A DNA stretch of 64,000 nucleotides, from contig NC_056756.1 in assembly GCF_018687715.1 (NCBI RefSeq), positions 34,658,980 to 34,722,979 of the forward strand. The letters run 5' to 3'. The position numbers and the translations under genes are program-made. Below, one piece after another: positions 26,005 through 37,962 of the stretch (position 1 is its first letter; each line of letters begins with the position of its first letter). This DNA comes from Carya illinoinensis. Taxonomy: Eukaryota > Streptophyta > Magnoliopsida > Fagales > Juglandaceae. The notes beneath the pieces were generated by a model. The model was given only the letters and a program-made list of their open reading frames with translations, was not told the origin of the DNA and did no database searches.

Positions 26005-26194
26005 CGTTAAAAAAGTATATTTTCATTCATATCATAATAGACTTTTGGTACAGAGTAGATATCAACGTATGAAGCCCCACTAATCAAGCTAATCAAATAT
26101 TGGCTATGACTAATTTACAGCTATATAAAAAAAGACAAGAATAGGAAAGAACCACTAAAACTAATTACATATATCTCAGTCCTCCATTTCGACA
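26005..26194 (-). repeat. 5' LTR of the deleted copia element
   Basis: 190 bp. Its first roughly 130 bp align closely with 23664-23820, which carries an additional short duplication of the ccccactaatcaagc block. Confidence 0.88.
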
Positions 26195-26897
26195 CTTTGT
26201 TTGCTCTCAACCTAGGTTGGTTGCTCGTTGCTTTGCTCGTCTATCATTTGGTCACCATTATTATTTTGCTTTTTCTTTATCTTGTTCTCTCGGTTTATCC
26301 TTCCTTTTAGCACGTGACTCCAAGTGGATAATATATTAAGCTGACATTAAGTGGTTTGTTCCCACTAGCGTTCGACGGGATTCTCACAATATTTTATTAT
26401 TTTTCGTTTTGTAGATGTGGAGAATAGAGAAAAGATATGAAAAGAAGAAAAAGCCCCTCCCCCAAAATAATTGCATTTTTGAGGTGCATGAGAGAGGATA
26501 TTAATGCTGCCCAAAATTAGAGAGACAGCAAGTTAAACAAGGTCGTAAAGTTAGGTATTTTATATTTATTTGATCTGTTGCCATTCAATTCCCACTATTA
26601 TGGACCCCATAAAGGTTGAAGTTGAGGAATGTCGCTTGATCCATCAACAATCATCAAGACTGTCGTGATAGAAGGGGAAACTAATTTTTCTGATTGGATA
26701 AAACTGTCCTTTGGGTAAGGATTAGGAAAAGATAACAACAACAGAAGAGTCAATCATTCACATCATTTTTACTTTTTCTTTTTATAAGCACTCAATCCGT
26801 CACCTGAAAATACATTATTGTGTTTAATTAACTCCCACTTGAAAGGGATGCCTGTAATTTCCTTGCCAGATTCCACCCAATTCGACAAGTGTCCGAT

Positions 26898-26899
<2 letters not shown>

Positions 26900-26934
<35 letters not shown>
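26900..26934. repeat. (CT)n microsatellite
   Basis: 35 bp of uninterrupted CT. The open frames across it on both strands are artefacts. Confidence 0.96.
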
Positions 26935-26939
<5 letters not shown>

Positions 26940-29900
26940 ACTATTTTTATACAACTTAATTATAAAAAAAATAGAATTATTTATCATTTTCTTCTCAACA
27001 TTTATTTATGTGACATTAATAAGACATAATAAATAATTTTTAATAATTAATACTATATTGTATGGCATGATAATTATATTATATAAAAAAATAATTCTAT
27101 ACATTATACTACCATCTTATTTTTATCTTTATCACTATTAAATAATTATTTTCTATATATTTCTTTATTATTTAATAATAATAAATATATCATATTTTAT
27201 TTAATAAAATGAAAATAAAAATAGAATGTGATACGTAATATTATTAAAAGAAATGATAAATACGTTAAAAATTTAAGTAAACAAAAATAAAAATTTTATG
27301 TGCAGTCATTTTTATACACTTCAGTGATATAATTGGTTGGATATTAAAAAAATATTAATCTAGCCAATCATATTAATAAAATGTATAAAAAATATGTAAA
27401 AGTAACTGTATGTAGCATTACCCAAACAAAAATAACAAGTTTGAATTACACGATTTTACATTGTTAGGTGATCCCCATCCTTTCCTCGTGGGAATGATGA
27501 CGTACACGTCCGAGTTCCTATCAGGATAAGAGGGGCCCGCAATCCAATCCTTTCACTTTGTGCCTTCACCCAAATCATGATTTGCATTTCAATCACAGGA
27601 AATTACAATATCCCTTCCACCTCAGTTCACAAAACAATTCCACAAGAAATAACTGATGCACTACAAATTACAAACCATTCACTCCTTTTTACAAAAGAAA
27701 AAAGAAAATAGGTTACTTATCCTTGAATTTTGTACACATAAAAAGGGAAATTAGGTATGATTTGAATATTAAAATAAGACGAGATAAAAAATTTATGAGT
27801 AATAATAAAATGATTTGTAAATAGTAGTGAAATATTTTGAATTAAGAAATTTTACAAAATTATAAAAAATGATAGATGAGAAAGAAAAAATTGAATAAAA
27901 ATATTATAAAATTAAGATATTATTATAATATAATTTTTAATATTAATTCTATTTTGAAATTTAACGAAATTTAAAAAAGTTAAATTATTTTTTATGTTTT
28001 ATTTAAAAATTTTAAAAAATTATAATAATTAAATAATAATTAAATAAAAAAATTAAAATTATTTATATTTAAGTGACGTTTAAAATGTCAGGCGACGAGA
28101 GGAGAATCTCCGACGAGCCCTGGCTATTAAACTGAAGGTTGAAATAGAAGATAAGGGAGCAAGAAAAAGGAAAAATAGCATGAAGAACGTAAAGAAATAT
28201 ATTTGAAAAAATAATAGAGAAAAAGTAGAAGAAAACGACAGCGGGGAAAGAGTAGCATAGAAATTTAGTGCTGTGCAGAGAGTGAGATAGGCGCCAAAGC
28301 AGTAGCTAGGGAATTGTATACGATATCTGGGTAGCAGTAAATATGCCTCTTACTCAGTCAATTGGTATTTTTATTTATTTATTATTAAGGACGATTTTTT
28401 CAATTCACACGTGGGCTGGTTCTTCTATACAGTATACAGTTTCGGTGCTAGAGCGGTAGCAAAATTATCTTTTTTAATTTATAATTTTTTATTAAATATC
28501 AATAAATTATAAATCATTTACTTAATTATTAATTAAAAATAAATAAAATATATAAAGTGTCAAAATGAGTTGTCAACAAAATAGCATTTCTCTTCATTGC
28601 TACACGGAGTGGCGAGTCACATACGGCTAAGTACCGGGCACGGATTTCCATAAGACAATGTTAGAATATGTTCACTAAATATCCATATTAATAGAAATAA
28701 ATTTTTTTATTTTTTTTTTAAGCATTTTTAAAATATTCTTATTTATTAAAAAAATAAAAATAAATAAGAATTACTAATAGTTACTTTCTTAACCATTAAG
28801 AAAAAAATAAAAATATATGAGTTAATATATTTGATAGACACATTTGATAGTCATATTATCGTTTTCTATTTTTATATATATTTTATATTTTATATTTTAA
28901 ATAAATTAATAATTAAATAAAAAAAGGTTTAAGAGGATATTTCTAATAAAAAATTAATGAATAGGCCAAATTTAAAACCATAAAATCTAATTCCATTAAA
29001 AAAAATAATTGTGCTCATAAAATAAGTAACGTAGTTTCATGTGATTTGTTAGTTTTATCTTATGATAAAAATAACTTTACAATTTAACGTATCATATAAA
29101 TACATATTATTTTATGAGTTTACTTTTATGAGTAATACTACTTAATCTCCAAAACTTCCACACACCACATTTTTTAAAAATTTTAAAATTTTTAATATAT
29201 TTTTAAAAATTTTTATTTGAGTTTATTCTTTTTAAACTAATTAAATTATTCTATTAATCATCCATATATTAAATGTTTGATAAAAGAAAAAAATAATAAA
29301 AAGAAAAAAAGTGTGGTGTGTGAAGATTGTGTATATAGTAGAAGGCTGTATAACTTTTTCTATATGTAATTATTTTGTAATTAAAGTATTTTTCTTTAAA
29401 TTTATATGCAGATTTGAGAAAGTGGTGAGCTCCAAATATTATTAAAAAAATATTTTTAATGATGGGGTCCCGCCAATTATGAATATATTTTCCATAAACT
29501 AATATCACTTATTAAATAAAAATCTTAACTACATATTAAAATTGACGTCACACAGTACTACTAGTCTATACTCATTTAAGTTGAGGGTTCATTTATTTAT
29601 TAATTTTTTATATTTATGTTTTTCCCCATTTTCTCCCCTCCTTTTCCCAAACCCCGTGACCTGAGCTCCCACGATGCCACTAGTCCCCATTGATATCGCC
29701 ACATTGCTAGGTAACTCTCACTCTCACTCTCTCCCCACTTTCAATCATGTTGTGGATTTTGTTTGGATTGCTTGGATTTATAAATTGTTTTGGATGGAGT
29801 TAAGATTTTAGATATATATATATATTTTTGGATGCACTATGTTGTGGGGATGGTGGTGAGTAATGGTAATGTCAACGAGGATATAGGGATAAGAATGTTG

Positions 29901-30224
29901 GCGCTAATTAAAAAAAATAGAAAAAATAAACTTCTCAAGGGTTTTACTTGGGATGGGGGGAATGGGATTTAACAGTAGCTTTGGGATGGGAAGGGCTTGA
30001 GAATTTCTCAAAACTAAGAGAAGAAGCTTGTATGGAGAAGAGAAAGATTAGGCATGGGGGCTTCAAGCTTGGCGAGTGGTCAATCTTCTTTATGTTTCCT
30101 CAACCTACAGTACTCGAATTAGGGAAGACATCAATGATAAGAGTTGAGATGCTCTTAAATGTCTATTTAGATGTTGAAACTGTTTTGGCCATAAGAAACC
30201 AAGTGAGATGGTTTGTGTTTCATT

Positions 30225-30480
30225 TAGCTAACCAAACGGGACCTCATAATTCTTAAAATTTATGGTAATTTTATTTCAAAAAATACCAAAAAACAAAATA
30301 TTTTTTAATTCCAAATATTTTTTACTCTATCATCTAATTACTATCTAATTATAATTTAAATTAAAAAATTAATACAATTTTTACAAACTTCAAAACAGAA
30401 ATTATATTCAAACAATATTTTAACTTTATAATATTTTTACTCAATTTCATTTATCTTATTTCTCAAAACCCAATAGTTTT
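30225..30480. repeat. AT-rich repeat of the catctaatcatta family
   Basis: Contains catctaattactatctaat at 30331-30350 and ttttacaaacttcaaaac at about 30379-30396. Both recur in the 60.7-kb copy; the first recurs in the 55.4-kb copy. The left edge follows aaccaaacggga. Confidence 0.5.
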
Positions 30481-31027
30481 TGTTTGAATAAACGTTTTTT
30501 AAAAGTTTTTGTTTATTTTGTAAGAATTGTTTTAGTTTGTATTTTGTATTTTTTTAATTAAAATCTAGTATAAAAAACTGGATGAAGAAGGGAAACCATT
30601 TTTTTTTATTTTTATTTTTAACGTTCAAAGATGTTTGGATTGAAATTAATGATTCTATTTTAAGAAAATTAGGAAATTGTGCATGACTGAAATCTTTATA
30701 GAATGTTTGAGTAGTGTAAACCACAAGAGTAGTTAACCATTAATGATGTATTTATCTCTTTCGCTTAAGGAAAATATTTAATATATATAAAAAAGATTTA
30801 TAAGAAATTACCTTACGAATTGCGTGGAAATGAGATTATAAATATTTATTTTACCTAACTCCTCTTTTTAATTAAATAAATTGGTTAGAATCTAAATTAG
30901 AAATATAAGTACTGATATTTAAAGCAACATTTTACCAAGGCTATATTCGGGCCACATGCCCCGGTTTTTGTGATGGTAGAAATACTGATAGGTATACGGA
31001 GAATTTAATTCATTGTCGTATTTGGTC

Positions 31028-31359
31028 CACGTGTTACCCTTATAGATGATCCTGGGAACGTAGCACGAAACACCCGCCCCGCCATTCGGGTGCACGTAGC
31101 GTTTTCTGCCGACGTGGTAATGTTGTGAAGTATAAATAGCATTTATTAAATAGACGGCGATTATTAGACGACAGAGCTCCGTAAAATCCACTGAAAACCA
31201 ACCATCGGGCCCCAATTTAAATTCACGAGCCAAACTCGTCACGTGTTAGACACACGTGTGAGGATGAGTATCACTATTTTTGTGGTACAAAAATGCTGTA
31301 ATTCCACCGACCGGTGGGAATCGAACACGGTAGTGTGCGAGTAAAGACCCACGCACGTG
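31028..31359 (+). promoter_or_regulatory. JAZ3 promoter region with four G-boxes and a TATA box
   Basis: CACGTG occurs at 31028-31033, 31240-31245, 31253-31258 and 31354-31359. A good TATA box, TATAAATA, is at 31131-31138, with a further ACGTG core in gccgacgtgg just upstream of it. G-boxes are the binding sites of MYC2-type bHLH factors, which activate JAZ genes and are repressed by JAZ proteins. If the TATA is used, one G-box is about 100 bp upstream and three lie in the leader. Transcription start is inferred only. Confidence 0.7.
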
Positions 31360-31687
31360 GTAGGGCACCGGACCAGCCGGTCGCCCTACCGGACATATCG
31401 GTAACTCGACCACCTGCTGATAAAATTGTCTTCTTTTAAAGAAACAGGAGAAAAGGAACGGTGAAGATCTCAGAGAAGCATAGAACCACTCCTGCACTGC
31501 GCTAACAAATTAATCTCTTTCAGTCTCTTGCCTTTTGCTGTGTTTGAAAGCTTTTTTTTGTTTTTGCTTTGCCTCTGTTTCTAGAGTTCATGTGAGGAAG
31601 GAGGCTGTAGGTGGGTAAAGAAAGTGGATATTGGTTTTGGATTTGAGGTGGGCTTCTTGCTTTTGAAGTCTTGTGTTTGCGTCTAAT

Positions 31688-34600
31688 ATGGAGAGAGATT
31701 TCTTGGGTTTGAACTCGAAAGAACCATTGGCCGTGGTAAAGGAGGAGATTATCAGTGATGGGTGCAAAGACACTGGTATGTTCTTGTTATATGCTTCGGA
31801 TTTTTTATTTGGAATCTAGAATATTTGCCATAATTTACGTGTATCTATTTAATTTGCTCTAATTGGTAAATTTGTGTGCATGGCTAGTAATACTCAGATA
31901 GTCAGATACTAAAGAAAAATTTCCTAGAATGGTTTTCAAGGCCGATGTATTTTTATAGAAAAAATCTTGACTAAGTAGTCTTTTTTTGAATATTACAGAT
32001 TAGACCTATTGTTATTACATGGCGTTAAAAACTTTTTTTTTTTTTTTTAAATATTTTTCTTCTTTTAATTGGATAGCACAAATGTTTGGTCTTCAAGTTT
32101 ATAATTATTTGGATGAATACATGTGGGTCATCCGACTTCCTGTAAGTTTTGTCAAAATATCCACCTTAGTACTAGTAATTTTGTGAATCCTTAGGAAAAG
32201 CACTTTGTAGATACCTACAAGGAAGACCCTTGTAACGCTTTTGTTTGTGACTTCAGTATTTCCAGTCTCTCTATGCAATCCGGAAGAAAAAAAAGAAAAG
32301 AGAAAACAGAGAGGAGGGGAGGGGAGAACGAGAGAGAACGAAGAAATCTCTCTATTCGACGTTGTCCTATGATTTTTCTTTGTACTTTTCATACTTGCTT
32401 TTCACAAATCTGCTTTATCATAAAGGGGAAGAAGGTAAATACTGCATCAAGCTGAAAATTTTCTGAGGATCTGTACTGTTTACTGGATGCTGCAGGTGTA
32501 CAATGGCAATTCTCAAACAAGGGCTCTGCCCTTTCGCATTTGATGTCTTTCAAGATTGCTCAAGAAGATAAGACCAAAAAAATTGTCTCAGATCCTCTCA
32601 TATCATCTGGATTTATGAATATCTCCACTGCAGATGCTTTTGATACCAGTAAAAAGCGATCCATGGGTGAAATCCAGGTTTGGTATTATTCCATTTCTTA
32701 TTGAATATATTTGTTTGCATTTAGGGACCGTTTGAGCATTAAATGGAAATAAAACCGTTTTGCTTTGCTTGTGCATGAATAACATTTTAGACAAGTTTAA
32801 TTGGTTTACTCTGTATTTGAACAGAGTCATTCTTATGTCGTAAAAGGGTCCTTTTTTAAACACTAAAATGTTATGAAACTTTCTGTTGGGATCTTGGACT
32901 CCCGATGTTTAGGATGAAAGTCCTTAAGCCTGTGGCTTGAATTTTTTGCTTTCTGTTGCCGTACTTAAAAAAAAAAAAAATGGAGATTTCAAGTTCTGTT
33001 AAAGCACCCGCTTGGTTGGTTATCAGCATGATATCGTTTCCGAGTCTCGACTGATATCTTGTTTCCCTTGCCCACGTTGGTTTCTTGCTTTTACTATATA
33101 GAAGTCGTTCAATCACGATAGGCAAGGTGGCACTCATTTTTCCCTGACTTCTTATCCTGTGCCACATGATCTGCATTCTGTGCACCGTCCTCATGATGTG
33201 AAGATGTTTTCTGTTTCAAACCAAGCAATTTCAGTTTCAGTTGGAAACCCTTTCTTCAAGAATCATTTTGCTCCTGGTCAGAATTTGGTTGGCACCACTG
33301 TGCAGCAACCATTACTTGGAGGAATTCCAGTTACCGCTCCTCATACAGTTATTCCCACTATTTCTTGCATTGCTGGGACAGCTGAACCATGGTAATTTTG
33401 TTGTTGTAATTTTTATCACATTTTCTCCTACAACTTAATATTTCTGTAGTATTGAATGTCTTACACGGGATATTGCCTGTAGGACTGGCGTCAAGGCTTC
33501 TGGGTCTCCTGCTCAATTGACCCTCTTTTATGCAGGTGCCGTGCATGTCTATGATGACATAACCCCTGAGAAGGTATTCTCTCTCTTTCCTCCACATGCA
33601 TGTACATTCTTTGTACACAAACACACCATAAACTTGTGGTGGTTATCAAGTTCCTATTGGGTCATAGGTGAGCTTAAATTCGGCCATCTTTTCCAGGCTC
33701 AGGCTATAATGCTTCTGGCTGGGAATGTGTCTTCTCTTTCTCTTAACAATGCCCATCCAAAAACACAAGTTCAGGCACCTACCTCAAAATTAGCAGCTGG
33801 TGATGTTCCTGTGAATCAGCCCATAAATACACAGCCTTGCTCTGGTCTTTCAAGCCCTATATCTGTCTCTTCACATACTGGTACCCAATCAGGAAGTGGG
33901 TCTACTAGCAATGATGAATTGATGGCAGCTAAAGCCAATGGAGTTCCACATACTGTTAGCAAAGTGGAGCCTCAGAAAATATCTAATGTTGTGGGATCTG
34001 TTGCTGTAACCCCGATGTTTCCATCTGGTAAGGGTTTGCCATGAAGGGTGATGTAAATAAAACTCTGAAATGAAGAACTCAATTATTCTCTGACCTTTCT
34101 TGAACATACCTGAAGTATATTGAATTTATTCATGATATGTTTTAACTGGTATCTTATTTTATTGCCATGTACAATTCTTAACTTGTTCTTAAAAAAGAGA
34201 AGGAAAATATTATAGCAAAGGAAGCTTCAATTTTCAGCATGCATCATTTAACTGAATCCTGAAATTGTCATTCTGCGCGTTGGATCTGATGATTACTAAT
34301 AATTAGATTTACTATTTCACATCACTTCATAAGAATGACATTCAATATTCTGTGCAGCTGTTCCACAGGCACGAAAAGCATCCTTGGCTCGATTTTTGGA
34401 GAAGCGCAAGGAAAGGTCAGTCACTTTACAAGATGTGTTAGCCTTTTCTGGTCTACCAGAACCCTTGAAACATTTCAATAGTAATACACAAGGTCTTTCT
34501 TAATGCAAGCTAGGACCTATGATTGTTTGAGTTTGCCATCTACCTATTTGCGTTGTGGAAGAGGCCATGTTCAAACCTTATTTTGAGGTTCTATATTGAA

Positions 34601-34878
34601 TTGGGTATTGCTTATAATTTTTCAGGGCATAAATTCAGCGGGCAGCTTGATTCTTCTTACTTGCATCCAGCAAACTTGATTATATATTCAGTAGTTAGAA
34701 ATTCTGCTTCTTTTCCTGCAGTTTGAGCATTAACTAGCCTTTGTTCAATGCATGCAGGGCCATGAATGCAGCGCCTTACAACCACATCAAGAAGTCTTCT
34801 GAGTGCACCACCCAAGAATGCGATGGTGCAAATTTTGCAAGTCCTGCTCCAATCTCTCTCTGTCAGCAAGGAGAGTAA
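31688..34878 (+). CDS. JAZ3: Jasmonate ZIM-domain repressor, JAZ3/TIFY6B type
   Basis: Seven exons: 31688-31775, 32496-32677, 33102-33391, 33483-33573, 33697-34027, 34358-34415, 34758-34878. All introns are GT-AG and the total is 386 aa plus stop. The N-terminus MERDFLGLNSK is the TIFY6-subgroup signature. The ZIM/TIFY domain is about residues 196-231 with core TLFYAG (200-205); the usual Ile is Leu. The Jas motif is 329-354, VPQARKASLARFLEKRKER followed by ...APYN. JAZ proteins are nuclear repressors that bind MYC2-type factors, recruit NINJA/TOPLESS through the ZIM domain, and are destroyed through COI1 when jasmonoyl-isoleucine binds the Jas degron. The final intron interrupts Jas right after the EKRKER stretch, the conserved 'Jas intron' position. 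The product is slightly longer than Arabidopsis JAZ3. Intact. Confidence 0.93.
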
Positions 34879-37176
34879 CCCATCATGTATGAGGCGAAAT
34901 TAGGAAGGGATTATTGCAGATTTATGTATTAAGTTGAATATGTAAGCAGATGGATTTCAGAGAACTCTAGACCTGACTCTGTTTAATTTCGAAACTTAAC
35001 CAAGTTTCGATATATAGTTGGTGTAGGGTTTACCCCTTATTATTTCGAATGCAGTCGGATCCTTCATTTCCGAGATGACATTAATTTAGTACGATATGCA
35101 ACTTTTATAAGTATTGGAACTTTATGGAAACAATTGCCAGTCTTAAGATTGTATTTGCTGTTTGTTCCAGATTTCCCTGCTATTTAAGGAATTTTTTTGA
35201 CCATTGAAATCTCAGTGTTTGGCTCTTGAGTTACTTGGAAAAGTTCTTCTCCAGATCTTGTTTATTTTCATCCAGTTTTCTTATTTCATTCTTAACTACC
35301 TTGCTTTAATGAAGCCGTGACTGCTAATTTTACGTAGGAAGAATACCTCTGTTAAAAGAAAAGTACTGCCTCTACATTTCTGTAGTATTGTATTTCATAT
35401 GCCATATACGATTAATGAGATGAAAACCTATCCCTTCAGTAGCCAATGGCTGGGAATGTAAATGAGAAGAGGTGAAACGTCATCTCATTTAAAGATTCAA
35501 ACTGTCATTATGTACTTCATATTGCGTGAAAATAAATTCAAAGAGTAATGAGAATCGAGATTTTAAAAAAAAGTGGCAGACAGAGATGAAGTTGAAGGAA
35601 GAATCTCAAATTGTGAAGTCTATCCATGCATACACGCAACACAACATTCACGTGCTCACAGTACGACACGACAACAACTAACGAGTGGCTGCCCCTCCTC
35701 CCTACCACATTAATAATTTAATGGTTCTTATCAATCCCTCCCACCAGAGGTTGGATGCTATTCCTTTGTTTGTTTCTTGGGAAAACTAAAAAGAAGAAAG
35801 AAAGAAAGAAAATATTCCTGTATCTAGTTGCCCCCACTTGCACATTTACCGCAACTTAGAACAGAAGTAAAGCCAAAAAATATCTATCCCACGTTTTTCT
35901 AATGGAAAGTTTGTGACGAATACCGTGTGGGTCACAGCTGTAGCTCTTTCAAGCTTGCAACCAATCAGAGAAGACCATTTCTTTTCTGGTGACGTAAGAC
36001 TTGTCACCACCATTAAGGTCACTTTCGAGGAGGCCTAGGTAAAGAAAATTAGGAACCTATATAATAAAATAGAAAAATTTTTCTTGTCATATTCACACTT
36101 TACACATCATATTTATTTGATTTTTTTTTATTTTTTTATAATAAATATGTAGTATGTGAATGATAAATAAAATAATTCAATTAGTTTAATAAGAATAAAA
36201 TAAAATAAAAAAATAAAATATAAAAAATAATATTTTAATATATAAAATGTGTGATGTAAGATGATGTATAACATTTTTCTATAGTTTAATCTTTGAATTT
36301 TATATATAATTAATATATGTCTAACAATTTACGTAAATGTTAAGCTTAAGTACATGTGTTTGGTATTATAGTCTGAACTCGTTTGGATATTTAGAATATT
36401 TTAATATATTTATAAATAATAATAAAATAATTTAAATTAATATATTTTATTAAATTTTGAAAAAAATTTGAGTAAAAATATCATAAAATTAAAAAATTAT
36501 ATAAACTTTTACTTGGCTAAAAGTACTTATAGATGAGCAATATAGTCTAATCACAATAATTAAAAATTTCTGTTAGGTTTGGTAGTTTTTTTAAAATAAA
36601 AATTCTCATCTTATTTTTATAATTTTTTTTTTAACAAAAATGTTATCTAAAAGCCTCCCATTTTAATACAACCCCCAAAAAACTCATTATTTTTTCTTCA
36701 CAAACTCATGAAAACTTATGGACAGAGGCAAAGAAATCTTCACCTAGGTCTCTTCACGCTGGACCCTTGGATGGAAATCACAAATCGCGAAATCACCTAT
36801 GCGAGAGGAAGGGCTCTTCACCTGTGTGAGAGGAAATTGCAAAATCATCTTGGGCTCTTGTATTTGTTGCTGTTTTCCGTGGGTAGCTATTGAGGTTTCT
36901 TTTCGGCAAGGTTTCTCTGAAAAGGGCTCAGAGAAGACAATCTCCTTCTTACAAACTGAGAGATAGAGAGAGATAGGTGATCACCACTAGGGGTGAAGTT
37001 CCATAATTGCCATTTTACCAAGTTTTAAGTTCCATCAAGCAATGTGAGTATTCTGTCTCCCTGCAAAAGGCTAGCCTTGCAGGAATCCAATCGTGGTCAG
37101 TTGCTTTGGAGGCAATTGCTACAGATGCTTCTCTGAGTGTTCTTCTGTATAGTTATTGTACATCCTTTTTTGGGTT
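34879..37176. other. JAZ3 3' region and intergenic DNA
   Basis: Likely 3' UTR for the first few hundred bases. 36060-36690 is AT-rich repeat-like DNA with catttggatat/gtttgg words. 36700-36900 holds a short open frame without a domain. No gene supported. Confidence 0.5.
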
Positions 37177-37181
37177 GTTCT

Positions 37182-37779
37182 GTTAGGAGCTCAAATCGTG
37201 AAGAAGATCAGGAATGGTGGTTTGGGCGAAAGGGGAAGAAATGAGTTTCGTTGGAATGACCAAACATAGAACTAGAGGTTTGGAGTTCGTGTCTTGCAAA
37301 GGAATTGATATGCTAAACTTGAAACAATGTCGTGGGAACCAGGGAAGCTTATGACGTCATTTTTTGTATGAAGTCAAGGTGCTGCGTTGTGAAAGTTAAA
37401 TGAAGTGCTGCGTTTAGGATAGTTATGCTAGAAATTATATGGTGTCGTTTCAGTAACATGGAGAGCTGCACTGCAATTTGTTCTAGAAGTAGTCCGTGTG
37501 TCTTTTAACTAAAGAAGAATAAAAGCAGTTATAAGATTCCATCTTTTGTAAATCTCTGACATTCACACCTATAAGGATGAAAGAGAGTTGGTATTCGGTT
37601 TTATGAATTCAATAGTCTAAACTTGTATTTCTTTTTCTGGAGGTAAGGGATCCTGGAAGATCCCGTAGCAATATAGAGTCTCAGTTTTTATCCACTTCCA
37701 GCATTTAGTTCTTGCATAAATTACATCATTGTAATTGTATTTACATTTTCACCATTGCCATATACCCAGAACCATAACA
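37182..37779 (+). repeat. 5' LTR of the gypsy element
   Basis: 598 bp, TG...CA, followed two bases later by the primer-binding site. Confidence 0.94.
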
Positions 37780-37962
37780 ATTGGTATCCAGAGCCCTTCA
37801 ATCCCACCCAAACAGATTCCCTTCAACCAGCCTCCTTCAACCCAGCAATACATCCAGCCTTCTTCAACCCAGAAACTCAACCAGCCTTCTTCAACCCAGC
37901 AATACAGCCAAACACCCAAACCCATAAATTCCATTACCAACCAAACAGCCCCTATTACCACC

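Larger units (their letters stand above)
23664..26194 (-). mobile_element. Internally deleted Ty1/copia retrotransposon with intact TSD
   Basis: The element runs right to left. The 5' LTR is 26005-26194 and ends ttcgaca. The 3' LTR starts at 23664 but is cut at about 23820, where it joins integrase sequence directly. The 5-bp target duplication ctttg is perfect (23659-23663 and 26195-26199). Next to the 5' LTR the minus strand reads TGGCATTAGAGCC, 11 of 13 matches to the initiator-Met primer site TGGTATCAGAGCC. One deletion removed the end of integrase, all of reverse transcriptase/RNase H, and the rest of the 3' LTR. Confidence 0.92.
26200..31000. other. Long AT-rich intergenic region
   Basis: No supported gene. 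It contains a CT microsatellite, AT-rich repeat-like blocks (27750-28080, with an evident GTTTGG-family flavour), and a short exon-like phrase at 29674-29711 (ATG, then 12 codons, then GTAACTCT). No tRNA or other RNA gene was recognised. Confidence 0.55.

Noticed and set aside
29790..30256. Plus-strand frames of 60 and 102 aa
   Set aside because: No known motif, no splice context, and the second runs into an AT-rich repeat.
30919..31497. Two minus-strand frames of 107 and 83 aa upstream of JAZ3
   Set aside because: No recognisable domain; they overlap the promoter elements of JAZ3 and are probably chance frames in a GC-richer promoter.
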